Part shown: positions 1 through 8,600 of the stretch, in pieces
Layout of the letters: each line of letters opens with the position of its first letter
Numbering within the stretch: the first letter of the stretch is position 1
Assembly (NCBI GenBank): GCA_010672165.1
Contig: JAAHHN010000020.1
Span: 1 to 51,356, forward strand
DNA from: Spirulina sp. SIO3F2
GTDB taxonomy: Bacteria; Cyanobacteriota; Cyanobacteriia; Cyanobacteriales; Spirulinaceae
Length of the DNA: 51,356 nt
Direction of reading: 5' to 3'
Program-made: the position numbers and the translations under genes
The notes under the pieces: model-generated
What the model was told of the DNA's origin: nothing
Databases searched by the model: none
Seen by the model: only the letters and a program-made list of their open reading frames with translations

Positions 1-133
1 ATTGTGCAACAAAACTGTTCAGCAACTTTTGCAAATCAACCGTCGTTGGAGCACCTTTTACAATAAAGGTCGGCGAGCTATATCGCTTGCCCTCTCTACT
101 TTCTGACCCCTTCTGTCACCCTGCCAGGGGATT
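1..133. other. Unresolved left edge
   Basis: Three readings compete and none is recognisable. On the plus strand one frame stays open from base 3 to a TGA at 135-137. That TGA overlaps the GTG start of the next gene in a GTGA arrangement, which would suit translational coupling with an upstream partner such as an antitoxin. A second plus frame is open to about base 109. On the minus strand a frame is open from about base 117 to the window edge. The sequence to the left is needed to choose. Confidence 0.25.
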
Positions 134-607
134 GTGATTGATACAAATCTCTTTTTGCTCTGGCTAGTTGGCTTAACCAATCCAAAACGAATCAGAAAGT
201 TTAAACGAACTAAACGGTACGATATTTCTAGCTATGCTGAACTCAGTAGAGTCCTCAGCTTATTTACCAAAATCATTACAACCCCTAACATTATTACTGA
301 GGTCTCTAATTTCGTTGGTGAGCTTGAAAACCCCGACCGAGATCGCTGTTTTTCCTGGCTTCGGACTATTTTAAACCATAAAATCACTGAGCGATACACA
401 CCTACCATTGAGATTAGTAAAGATCGGAAATTCATGATCTTTGGCGTTACGGACTGTGGAATAAAACAGATTGCGCCTCAAAAATTCCTGGTTCTCACTG
501 ATGACTTAAAACTCATGAGCTATCTGACCAGTACGGGAGTCGACGCGGTGAATTTCGAGAACTTACGCCGGGCCGAGCCATACCTTACAAGTTTTCAATC
601 TTCCTAA
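134..607 (+). CDS. PIN-domain-like protein (possible ribonuclease/toxin)
   Basis: A 157-residue protein starting at GTG. The N-terminus MIDTNLFLLWLVG is the usual PIN-domain opening, a hydrophobic strand ending in an acidic metal ligand (Asp3). Further acidic residues lie at about 60-70 (TEVSNFVGELE) and in the C-terminal half (LVLTDDLKL, about 120-128), as expected for the Asp/Glu cluster of PIN nucleases. PIN proteins are Mg-dependent RNases and often VapC-type toxins. Here the domain is inferred from pattern only, and a partner antitoxin is not identified. The GTG overlaps the stop of an open frame from the left edge, which would allow coupled translation. It could instead be a stand-alone PIN protein. 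Confidence 0.6.
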   Translation: MIDTNLFLLWLVGLTNPKRIRKFKRTKRYDISSYAELSRVLSLFTKIITTPNIITEVSNFVGELENPDRDRCFSWLRTILNHKITERYTPTIEISKDRKFMIFGVTDCGIKQIAPQKFLVLTDDLKLMSYLTSTGVDAVNFENLRRAEPYLTSFQSS

Positions 608-628
608 TCCTCGACTTGTATCATTGCC

Positions 629-1117
629 ATGCCACAAACTATTATCGGCATTATGGGGCCAGGCCAGGGAGCTACACCCACCGACCTGCACAATGCCCAA
701 CGCCTCGGAGCTGCGATCGCTCGCGCTAGTTGGGTGTTGCTCACGGGTGGGCGGCCAGTGGGGGTGATGGCGGCGGCGCTGCGGGGGGCAAAGGCTGCAG
801 GTGGTTTAACTGTGGGGATTTTGCCCGGTCGAGATCAGCAGTTTGTTGATCCGAATGTGGATATTGCAATTTGCACAGATCTGGGCAACGGACGCAACAA
901 TGTGAATGTGCTCTCTTCAAATACGGTGGTTGCCTGTGGGATGGGCTTGGGCACAGCATCCGAGGTGGCGTTGGCACTCAAAAACGGTAAGCGGGTGATT
1001 TTACTTGGCGATCGCCCTGCCCAAGACTTCTTCAGCGGTTTGGCGGGGGAGCTGGTGGTGGCAGTTGCGAGCGTGGAGGAGGCGATCGCTCAGCTGCATC
1101 AATGGCATGGCGCATAG
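629..1117 (+). CDS. TIGR00725-type SLOG/LOG family protein
   Basis: A 162-residue Rossmann-like protein starting MPQTIIGIMGPG. The Gly-rich nucleotide-binding loop (GIMGPGQGA), the segment LLTGGRPVGVMAAALRGA and the late motif GMGLGTASEVALALKNG match the SLOG superfamily, which includes LOG cytokinin-activating enzymes and the TIGR00725 group. The LOG catalytic signature PGGxGTxxE is replaced by GMGLGTASE, so a phosphoribohydrolase activity cannot be assumed. SLOG proteins bind nucleotide-derived ligands. The gene begins 21 bp after the PIN gene on the same strand and may be co-transcribed with it, but no functional link is known. Specific function unknown. Confidence 0.7.
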   Translation: MPQTIIGIMGPGQGATPTDLHNAQRLGAAIARASWVLLTGGRPVGVMAAALRGAKAAGGLTVGILPGRDQQFVDPNVDIAICTDLGNGRNNVNVLSSNTVVACGMGLGTASEVALALKNGKRVILLGDRPAQDFFSGLAGELVVAVASVEEAIAQLHQWHGA

Positions 1118-1199
1118 TCCCACATATTCCCCAATTCCAAACCTTGAACTTCAGAATAGATAAGCTACACTGCTTAAACGCTCTCACTCTCCCTCTGCT

Positions 1200-1532
1200 A
1201 TGAAGCCTCAAGTTACTGCCGATTCAACTGTTTTGATTGCTGGCTTTCATGCCCTCTCTGATCCAATTCGCTTGCAAGTTTTGGAGTTGTTGCGCCATCA
1301 AGAATATTGTGTTTGTGATCTATGTGAAAGCCTCGATGTGAGTCAATCTAAGCTCTCGTTTCACCTTAAGGCGCTTAAAACAGCAGGTTTGGTTCGGGGT
1401 CGTCAGGAGGGGCGTTGGATCTACTACAGCCTCAACTTGCCAGAGATGGCGCGTCTAGAGCAATATCTGGCGGACTATCGGCGGTTTAGCCCGATGTTGC
1501 CAGCTCAAGTTTGTTCTGAAAGCGAGAGCTAA
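1200..1532 (+). CDS. arsR: ArsR/SmtB-family metalloregulator
   Basis: A 110-residue winged-helix repressor. Residues 15-95 form the HTH_5 fold (GFHALSDPIRLQVLELL, then SQSKLSFHLKALKTAGLV and the wing GRQEGRWIYYSL). The metalloid-sensing site CVCDLC gives Cys37, Cys39 and Cys42, as in As(III)/Sb(III)-responsive ArsR proteins. Binding of arsenite to these thiols is known to release the repressor from DNA. The gene sits upstream of arsB and arsC on the same strand but is separated from them by 429 bp, so it probably has its own promoter and acts on the operator found just before arsB. No such operator is seen before arsR itself. Confidence 0.9.
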   Translation: MKPQVTADSTVLIAGFHALSDPIRLQVLELLRHQEYCVCDLCESLDVSQSKLSFHLKALKTAGLVRGRQEGRWIYYSLNLPEMARLEQYLADYRRFSPMLPAQVCSESES

Positions 1533-1931
1533 GTAGAGTCGAAGTCTGGTTGTTCCCTGGTGAGATGTTTCTGCGTGGAGAGCACTGCGTAAACTGGCTG
1601 CGTTGCAACTTCCCTTCAGCTCTATTCAGAACAAGTATTCAACGCCCATAGGTTTGAAGACCAAGCTTGTCGTTCGCGCAGCGTCCCAGTAAGGATAGCC
1701 TGACTCTCCCCGACCACCTCACCCCCTGCAGCATAACATCTCCCACCTCCAAAAAATGAGCCTCTTCGTAAAGCATCAGATTTTCTTGTTGCCTTCACAT
1801 CGCTCTCACTCTCTTCTCCAAATCCAACTTCCCTCACCCACACGCTCCAAACCCGTCGAACAGAAAGCTCCACAATTATCAAACCGATAGAAGCAATTGC
1901 AAGTCATCTTCCAAGCTAGAATAATCTTCGT
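1533..1931. other. Intergenic region between arsR and arsB
   Basis: About 400 bases without a convincing gene. A minus-strand open frame at 1622-1882 has a low-complexity, non-family-like translation and no good ribosome site, so I treat it as chance. The only clear signal is the operator at the downstream end, listed separately. Confidence 0.6.
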
Positions 1932-1947
1932 ATCAAGATTTATTGAT
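1932..1947 (+). promoter_or_regulatory. Putative ArsR operator
   Basis: The sequence reads ATCAA-N6-TTGAT, a perfect 5-bp inverted repeat with a 6-base spacer, ending 14 bases before the arsB ATG. This is the form I remember for ArsR-type operators. A second overlapping dyad, AATCTT-N6-AAGATT at 1923-1940, shares its bases. The position would block transcription or early elongation into arsB-arsC. Confidence 0.6.
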
Positions 1948-1961
1948 TTGTCCTATCTCCG

Positions 1962-3122
1962 ATGACTTTTCCTTCCTCTACTGTCCAACCCGTGCAGGCA
2001 GGTGGACAGCTGAGCTTTTTTGAGCGCTACCTAACGCTCTGGGTCTTCCTCTGCATTGGCGTTGGCATTGCCCTCGGTCGCCTCTTCCCTGGCATCGCGG
2101 TGGCGCTCGATGCCATGAGCCTCCATCAAGTTTCCATTCCGATCGCGGTTTGCTTGTTCTTTATGATGTATCCCATCATGGTCAAAATTGACCTTGGCCA
2201 AGCCAAGAAAGCCGCCCGTACCCCCAAGCCAGTGATGCTAACGCTGGTGGTGAACTGGTTGATTAAACCTTTCACGATGGTGTTCTTGGCGCAATTGTTT
2301 TTGGGTCAACTCTTTGCCCCTTGGCTCTCAGGAACGGAGCTAATCCGAGGTGCGGAGGTCGCCCTATCCAGTTCCTATATTGCAGGCGCAATTCTCCTTG
2401 GTATTGCCCCCTGCACAGCGATGGTGCTGATGTGGGGCTACCTCTCCTATAGCAACCAAGGTCATACCTTGGTGATGGTGGCGATCAACTCTTTGGCCAT
2501 GCTCTTTCTCTACGCACCCTTGGGGCGTTGGCTCCTGGCCGCAAATGACTTAACCGTGCCCTGGGAAACCATTGTGCTCTCTGTCCTTATTTATGTGGGC
2601 TTGCCATTGCTGGCTGGCTCAGTCTCTCGCACCGTGATTCTGCGCCAAAAAGGTCGCGCTTGGTTTAACCAAGTGTTTTTGCCCTACCTCAGCCCCGTGG
2701 CGATCGCCGCCATGCTGATCACACTCATCTTATTGTTTGCTTTTAAGGGAGAGCTGATTGTTGCCAATCCTCTACATATCCTTTTAATAGCCGTGCCGCT
2801 GTTTTTGCAGACAGTGCTTATTTTTGGGATCGCTTACGGCGCAGCTCAAAAGTTAGGCTTAACCTACGAAGACGCCGCCCCCGCTGCCCTGATTGGTGCG
2901 AGTAACCATTTTGAAGTGGCGATCGCCACCGCTGTCATTTTATTTGGCCTCAATTCGGGGGCAGCCCTCGCCACCGTGGTCGGTGTGCTGATTGAAGTGC
3001 CTGTCATGCTAATGCTGGTGGAAATTTGCAAGCGCACTGCATTCTGGTTCCCCCGCCAGCCAGAAAAGGCAACGTTGCGCGATCCACGGTGTATACAGCC
3101 GCAGCTGAATTTGAATCATTAA
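1962..3122 (+). CDS. arsB: ACR3-family arsenite efflux transporter
   Basis: A 386-residue integral membrane protein with about ten hydrophobic segments. It carries the ACR3 signature around residues 143-155 ([14 protein letters not shown]), which holds the conserved cysteine needed for As(III) transport. Later segments ([21 protein letters not shown]) also fit ACR3/bile-acid-symporter-fold proteins and not E. coli-type ArsB. It exports arsenite, the product of ArsC, across the plasma membrane using the proton-motive force. The start ATG lies just after the putative ArsR operator. arsC follows 33 bp downstream, so the two genes form an operon. In Synechocystis the ACR3 gene is called arsB and is followed by arsH, which is absent here. 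Confidence 0.93.
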   Translation: MTFPSSTVQPVQAGGQLSFFERYLTLWVFLCIGVGIALGRLFPGIAVALDAMSLHQVSIPIAVCLFFMMYPIMVKIDLGQAKKAARTPKPVMLTLVVNWLIKPFTMVFLAQLFLGQLFAPWLSGTELIRGAEVALSSSYIAGAILLGIAPCTAMVLMWGYLSYSNQGHTLVMVAINSLAMLFLYAPLGRWLLAANDLTVPWETIVLSVLIYVGLPLLAGSVSRTVILRQKGRAWFNQVFLPYLSPVAIAAMLITLILLFAFKGELIVANPLHILLIAVPLFLQTVLIFGIAYGAAQKLGLTYEDAAPAALIGASNHFEVAIATAVILFGLNSGAALATVVGVLIEVPVMLMLVEICKRTAFWFPRQPEKATLRDPRCIQPQLNLNH

Positions 3123-3155
3123 GTAACGAGTCACAAAATTATTAAGGAGAATCCC

Positions 3156-3548
3156 ATGAAGCGCGTTATGTTTGTTTGCAAAAAAAATTCTTCCCGCTCT
3201 CAGATGGCTGAAGGGTTTGCCCGAACCTTGGGGGCTGGCAAAATTGAAGTGAGCAGTTCTGGCCTTGAAGCCAGTTCTGTGCGACCTGAAGCGATCGCGA
3301 CTATGGATGCGATCGGCATTGATATCCGTGAGCAAACCTCGAATGCCCTGGCTGAGTTTAAACCCGAAGACTACGATGCAGTGGTTTCCCTCTGCGGTTG
3401 TGGCGTGAGTTTGCCGCCAGAATGGTTAACTCGTGAGTTTTTTGCAGATTGGCAGCTTGAAGACCCTGCCGAGAAGCCGGAAATCTTCCCCCTGATTCGA
3501 GATGAGATCAAAACCCGTGTGAGTGCTTTAATTGAGAAAATTTCTTAA
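3156..3548 (+). CDS. arsC: Arsenate reductase, glutathione/glutaredoxin type
   Basis: A 130-residue protein of the low-molecular-weight phosphatase fold that reduces arsenate to arsenite. The phosphatase-like loop CKKNSSRSQ begins at Cys8. The redox pair CGC gives Cys80 and Cys82. This Cys8/Cys80/Cys82 triad has the same numbering as the Synechocystis ArsC, which uses glutathione and glutaredoxin although its fold resembles thioredoxin-linked enzymes. A strong AAGGAG ribosome site at about 3144 precedes the ATG by a usual distance. It is the second gene of the arsB-arsC operon. Confidence 0.93.
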   Translation: MKRVMFVCKKNSSRSQMAEGFARTLGAGKIEVSSSGLEASSVRPEAIATMDAIGIDIREQTSNALAEFKPEDYDAVVSLCGCGVSLPPEWLTREFFADWQLEDPAEKPEIFPLIRDEIKTRVSALIEKIS

Positions 3549-3768
3549 ATCTCCCTGTCCCCTTTTTCCCATTCTTAACCCAAAGATGAGGATTAAGTTA
3601 CGAAATGTTACAAATTCGCGGTGAAGGGGATCGCTGTACCGCACAATGTTTCCGGAAGGCTGCTGCCTAGCCAAATTTATATATGGGCAGTTGAGATAAC
3701 CGCCCTGATAGAAGCCAGATTTTAAACCAACCTGGTTGAAACCTTTTTTATTGGAGGAATCCAGAGAG

Positions 3769-4254
3769 ATGAGTATCGTCACGAAATCGATCGTGAATGC
3801 AGATGCTGAGGCTCGTTACCTGAGCCCTGGTGAGCTAGATCGAATCAAAGCCTTTGTTACCAGCGGTGACAGCCGTCTGCGTATTGCTCAAACCCTGAGC
3901 GAGTCCCGTGAGCGCATCGTCAAAGAAGCTGGCGATCGCTTGTTTCAACAGCGTCCTGACGTTGTATCCCCCGGTGGGAATGCCTACGGTGAAGAGATGA
4001 CCGCAACTTGCTTGCGTGACCTTGACTATTACCTCCGTCTTGTGACCTACGGTGTGGTTGCTGGCGATGTTACCCCCATCGAAGAAATTGGTTTGGTGGG
4101 TGTTGCTGAGATGTACAAGTCCTTGGGCACTTCTATTGATGCTGTGGCTTTGGGTGTCACCAAGATGAAAGAAGTGGCTACCTCAATGATGGCTGCTGAC
4201 GATGCTGCTGAAGCAGGAACTTACTTCGACTACGTTGTGGGTGCAATGCAGTAA
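3769..4254 (+). CDS. apcA: Allophycocyanin alpha subunit
   Basis: A 161-residue phycobiliprotein of the phycobilisome core. Cys81 in [13 protein letters not shown] is the phycocyanobilin attachment site. The start at [20 protein letters not shown] matches the family. An open frame extends 11 codons further upstream, but GGAGG at 3753-3757 is correctly placed only for the ATG at 3769. ApcA pairs with ApcB to form core trimers that pass excitation energy to the terminal emitters. The 220-base upstream region holds a direct repeat of GTTAC (3598-3614), possibly part of the promoter. First gene of apcABC; apcE is not adjacent. Confidence 0.98.
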   Translation: MSIVTKSIVNADAEARYLSPGELDRIKAFVTSGDSRLRIAQTLSESRERIVKEAGDRLFQQRPDVVSPGGNAYGEEMTATCLRDLDYYLRLVTYGVVAGDVTPIEEIGLVGVAEMYKSLGTSIDAVALGVTKMKEVATSMMAADDAAEAGTYFDYVVGAMQ

Positions 4255-4316
4255 TTCGCTGTTTCCCTCGACCATTCAACAGTTTCATCCATTGATTTAA
4301 CTAAGGAAATCAACCC

Positions 4317-4802
4317 ATGCAAGACGCTATTACTGCTGTTATTAATTCTGCCGACGTTCAAGGTAAGTACCTTGATAGCTCTGCCCTCGAAAAGCTCAAA
4401 GGCTATTTTCAGAGCGGTCAACTCCGTGTTCGTGCTGCTAGCGCGATCAGCGCCAATGCTGCTGGCATCGTCAAAGAAGCCGTGGCTAAGTCCCTGTTGT
4501 ACTCTGATATCACCCGTCCCGGTGGTAACATGTATACCACTCGTCGCTATGCTGCTTGCATCCGTGACTTGGACTACTACCTCCGCTATGCAACCTATGC
4601 AATGCTCGCAGGTGATCCCTCCATTCTCGATGAGCGCGTACTCAACGGTTTGAAAGAGACCTACAACTCCTTGGGCGTTCCTTCTGGTGCAACCGTTCAA
4701 GCCATTCAAGCCATGAAAGAAGTCACCGCAAGCCTTGTTGGCGTAGATGCTGGTAAGGAAATGGGTGTTTACTTTGACTACATCTGCTCTGGCTTGAGCT
4801 AA
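4317..4802 (+). CDS. apcB: Allophycocyanin beta subunit
   Basis: A 161-residue phycobiliprotein starting [20 protein letters not shown]. Cys81 ([14 protein letters not shown]) binds phycocyanobilin. Asn71 (RPGGNMY) is the residue known to be N-methylated by CpcM in beta-type subunits. It forms the alpha/beta heterodimer of the core trimers with ApcA. It lies 62 bp after apcA, with an AAGGAA ribosome site. Together with apcA it is expected to be expressed far more than the following apcC, and the intergenic stem described separately may be the reason. Confidence 0.98.
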   Translation: MQDAITAVINSADVQGKYLDSSALEKLKGYFQSGQLRVRAASAISANAAGIVKEAVAKSLLYSDITRPGGNMYTTRRYAACIRDLDYYLRYATYAMLAGDPSILDERVLNGLKETYNSLGVPSGATVQAIQAMKEVTASLVGVDAGKEMGVYFDYICSGLS

Positions 4803-4840
4803 TTGCCGATTAGTCTGTTTCTTTTGGCACACCTTTTTTA

Positions 4841-4947
4841 AAATTCGAGAGGTGAGTCAGTGAGTGTTGGGCGACCTAGCTTGTCTTTGAATTTTGGCTC
4901 AGGATGAGTTGCAAGCGTTTAACATTGACTAGCCCCCTCTCGAATTT
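4841..4947 (+). promoter_or_regulatory. Long-range inverted repeat between apcB and apcC
   Basis: AAATTCGAGAGG at 4841-4852 is the exact reverse complement of CCTCTCGAATTT at 4936-4947. In the apc transcript these would form a 12-bp stem closing an 83-base loop. It lies wholly between the apcB stop and the apcC start. No T-run follows, so a processing or stabilising structure that uncouples apcAB from apcC levels is more likely than a simple terminator. Pairing is seen in sequence; the role is inferred. Confidence 0.5.
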
Positions 4948-4999
4948 GTACTATTTTAGCGATCGCTCCTTTTTAGGAAAAGACGGGAAAATAAAACCT

Positions 5000-5203
5000 A
5001 TGCGTATGTTCCGAGTTACGGCTTGTGTACCAAGCCAAACCCGCATTCGAACTCAGCGAGAATTACAAAATACCTTCTTTACAAAGCTTGTCCCTTTCGA
5101 GAATTGGTTCCGTGAACAACAGCGAATCATGAAAATGGGAGGGAAAATTGTCAAAGTTTCGTTGGCAACTGGTAAGCAAGGAACAAACACAGGCTTGCTC
5201 TAG
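5000..5203 (+). CDS. apcC: Phycobilisome core linker, 7.8 kDa
   Basis: A 67-residue basic linker polypeptide starting MRMFRVTACVPSQTRIRTQ, the standard ApcC start. A longer frame from 4904 encodes an unrelated leader and is not used. The CpcD/ApcC-like fold (FRVTACVPS, later GGKIVKVSLATGKQG) inserts into the central hole of allophycocyanin trimers at the ends of core cylinders. Third gene of the apc operon, 197 bp after apcB, with a G-rich AAAAGACGGG stretch upstream as a weak ribosome site. Confidence 0.95.
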   Translation: MRMFRVTACVPSQTRIRTQRELQNTFFTKLVPFENWFREQQRIMKMGGKIVKVSLATGKQGTNTGLL

Positions 5204-5227
5204 AGTTAGGCTGATTAGTTCGAATAT

Positions 5228-5272
5228 GCAATGAGCAGGTTCTCCGTTTAGGAATCTGCTCATTGCTGTTTT
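5228..5272 (+). terminator. Rho-independent terminator of apcABC
   Basis: GCAATGAGCAG (5228-5238) pairs perfectly with CTGCTCATTGC (5256-5266). Four more pairs (one G-U) extend the stem inward to a short loop, and a short T-rich stretch (TGTTTT) follows. It lies 25 bp after the apcC stop and 83 bp before the stop of the convergent nblA, which it may also serve in the other direction. Confidence 0.75.
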
Positions 5273-5349
5273 GAGAGGCGTTTCTCTACAATCTCCTGCC
5301 CAATCTGCAATGGCCGTACTTGCTTACCGATAATTACACGCTGAAATGC

Positions 5350-5526
5350 TTAGGACATTCCCCCCATCAAGCGTTTAAACAGGTTTTCTTGCGCCATCTT
5401 CTGCCGAATAATTTCAACGAAGAGACCTTCTAGTTCTTCACGGGGCACATGCTTGGCATGCTGGGCATACTTGCGCAATGCAAATTGTTGTTCCATGCTT
5501 AGGGGTGGTTTAGAACTGGGGTTCAT
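5350..5526 (-). CDS. nblA: Phycobilisome degradation protein NblA
   Basis: A 58-residue protein. The family core is plain: LSMEQQFALRKYAQHA at 9-24, then a helix LEGLFVEIIRQKMAQENL at 32-49 and the tail FKRLMG. NblA is a small helical adaptor that links phycobiliproteins to the ClpC protease during nitrogen or sulfur starvation and so drives bleaching. GAGG lies about ten bases upstream of the ATG at 5526. The gene converges on the apc operon that encodes its target, with the apc terminator between them. The upstream region has a 10-bp palindrome CAAGCGCTTG at 5581-5590. I see no exact NtcA site (GTA-N8-TAC). The ORF is easily missed because of its size. Confidence 0.92.
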   Translation of the reverse strand: MNPSSKPPLSMEQQFALRKYAQHAKHVPREELEGLFVEIIRQKMAQENLFKRLMGGMS

Positions 5527-5660
5527 CGGACGAATACCTCACAACGAAGATGGTCGATGGATCGTCGTTGCATTATGTAACAAGCGCTTGACAAAAAACT
5601 GAATCCATTTATACAGGATAACAAAAACTTCAGAAATGGATGCTTGCTCCCTGATGATGA

Positions 5661-8600
5661 CTACAGCGATCGCCAGTTTCCCGAAGGGATAAATGCGGCC
5701 CAATAGTAAGGGGTGCGGTAGTTTTCGCTGGCGATCAGCTCAAGCTGAACTTGACGCAGCGCTTCGCTGCGGCCAATGCCAGCCTTGAGTTTGGTGTAAT
5801 AGTCCACCATAAGCTGTTGCGTGGCGGCATCATCCACTTGCCAGAGGCTCATTACTTGACTTTCTGAGCCTGCAATCACCAAGGCTCGCCGCAAACCATA
5901 AACCCCTTCCCCGTTAGCAATTTCTCCCAATCCGGTTTCACAGGCTGAAAGCACGGTCAGTTTTGTGCCGTATAAATCCAAGCTGGCCACCTCTAGGGCA
6001 GTCAAGACCCCATCTTCACTACCACTGCGACGCTGATTAAAACCGGCTAATGCCAGCCCCGATCGCAGTAAGGGATTCTCCCGGTTCGAGGGAGCAGGGC
6101 GCTCTCGCTGCACTTGGGCTGAGAAAAACTGGCGACTTAAATCCGTGGGTGCGATCTGAGGAATGTTCAAGAAAAAGCCGTGGGTCGCAATATGTAGAAT
6201 TTCTGGATTGGGGGTTTGTTTGATGGCGTTTTCAGTGGCGTCATCCTGGGTCAGCAGCATAGCAGCAGGGAAAAGCTGTTGGATTTTTTGACCTTCAGCA
6301 GCCGTGTTGGCTAAAGCTGCCACGCGAGTTAGGGCATCTCCAGAGCGTCGATTTGTGCTGATGAGTGCCGAAGCAGCACCTGCCCCGGGTTCGTCATAAT
6401 TGATATCTGCAAGGATCAGCGGATTCTCTCTCTGGCTTGTTGTACTGCGATCCTGGAGTAAGTCTCGGCCGCTAGTGAGATACGTAATTTGGTAGTTCTG
6501 GATCAGGTACTGTTCATTGGCATCCACCAGTGCCGCAAACGGAACCAAGTTGAGTCGGCTATCGGGTGAGAGTAGAAGATGTTGGACGGAGCCACCTAAT
6601 TGAGTCAGTACGGGAGCGATGACCGCTTGGTGTAGATCTTGCGCGATGGGGAAAATCCGATAAGGGTTATCATTTGTGCTTTGCACACGGCGATTGAAAC
6701 GCCGAATTTGGCGATCGATTGCGCTCGCCGGGCCGAGATCCAGCCATTGGGACTCCCCCTGAGCAGTGAGAATATAAACCGCATAACGGGGTTCAGCCCA
6801 GCGATTGATAACAGATTGGGGCTCAAAAGGACGATAGAGGACATATTCAATGAGCGCTGCATCCTCAGGAATCTGGGCTTGGACTTGAGCGATAGTTACA
6901 GACTGAGTTTGGTTTGCATCAGTTTGGTGCAACTGAGCCAATTGGGCTTCGAGTTGGTCAGCTTTGCCCTTGAGGCGAGAGATTTCGGTCGAATAATCCG
7001 GAGCCGGATCGCTGGGAGGGTCAAACACTAACGTGGCAATCTGGCGGCGAGTGGTGCGCAGTTGCTCGAGAAGGACTTGACTTTCAGAGTTGAGGTCTTG
7101 CTGAATGGCTCGGATGTTGTCACTCACGGCATCCAAGATTCGACCTTTGCGCCGTAGCACCGTAGTGAATGCCAAACGTGCTGCATCGAAATTCTTGGGT
7201 GCAGCCTGGAGATGAAGGCTGAGGGCAATGTCGGTCGATGGGGCGATCGTCTCGAAATAGTCTCGTTTTTGGCGTTCGGAACCGAGCACCAACAAACGGT
7301 TCAAGTTGCTCTCCTCAATATTCAAAGCTGCCGTGAGTTGCGCGATTGCCGCATCAATTTGGTTTTGTTGCCAATGGAACCGCGCCAATTTATTCAAGCT
7401 TTGGGCAATATCAGGGTGTTCTGCCCGATACAGCCGCCGTTGCATGGCGATCGCTTCAACATAGAGGGGGGCAGCCTTACTAAACTGCCTTTGGCCGGCA
7501 TAAACATCTGCCAAGTTACTAAGGGTCATAGCAATCCGGGGATGTTCTCCTGAAATCAGTTGCTGATTCAGCACTAGGGATTCCTGTAACAGCGGTTCGG
7601 CTTCAGCATGGCGACCCTGAGCACTGTAAATTGCTGCCAAATTACTCAGCTCTGCGGCGGCAAAACCATTTTGGGGTTCCCCTAGCTTCTTAAAGATCTG
7701 TAGTGCCGCCTGACTAGCTTGCTCAGCTTGGTCATACTTGCCCAGCGTAAACAACAAGGCGCCCTGTTTGGCTAGCACTTTTGCCGCCGAGATATTGTCG
7801 CCCTGCTCTGCCCCAAAAAACGTGCGCCATATGTGCAATGACTTTTCGTAGAGCAGTTCAGCCTCTTCATAGCGCCCCAGCTTACTGTAGATATCGGCCA
7901 GTTGTGTGAAATGTCGTGCAAACGTGGGGTTGTTGTCCCCCAATTCACGGGCCAAGCGACCCCCTTGCGTAATGTGCAAGGATTCTTCCGCTAAGGGTAG
8001 CGCGGCCCCATATAGGCCAGCGGTGCGGAGTTCATCAGCTTGGGCCATTAAAAACCCGCCCCAAGCAATACGATTGGTCTCTGGATTATCATCAACGACT
8101 GAGATGGTGTTGGCGGCCGTCACGGGTTCCCACGTCAGGGTGTAACGCCCGGTTTGACGGGGAGGAAAGGTGGTGATCACAACGCGATATTCCCCAAAAC
8201 CGGGTAAGCCCACAAACACATCTGCCTCTAGCTGTTCTGCCTCCGGATGGATTACTCGCCCACTGGCATCCGCATTTGGTAAGTCATAGGCTGGCCCCTC
8301 CCTTAAGACCAAATCACCCTCATCTCCGATGGTTAACTCTGGGCTGCTATCGTCGTAGGCTTGGGTATTGCCAGCTGAGTCGATGACGATGATCACTGGA
8401 TCAATGTCCTGGCTTTGGACGCGGAAGGTATATTGCGCACCTACCTCACCCTTGAGGGTGAAGATGTCGTAATGGCGATTGTCATCAATCGGGTCAGCCA
8501 TTGAAAGTTCACCCCCCATTTCCCCAGAGTCTTGGCGTTCGAGCTGAAGGATAGTACCTGTTTCTAAGTTGGCCTGAGCCAGACTGGGAGTTGCTGTGCC

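Noticed and set aside
1622-1882. 86-codon minus-strand frame between arsR and arsB
   Set aside because: No family resemblance, no ribosome site and uneven composition; the region reads as intergenic.
4372-4653. 93-codon frame inside apcB in another frame
   Set aside because: Shadow of the strongly constrained apcB coding sequence.
5581-5590. CAAGCGCTTG palindrome as an NtcA site for nblA
   Set aside because: It does not fit GTA-N8-TAC; it may be another regulator's site but cannot be assigned.
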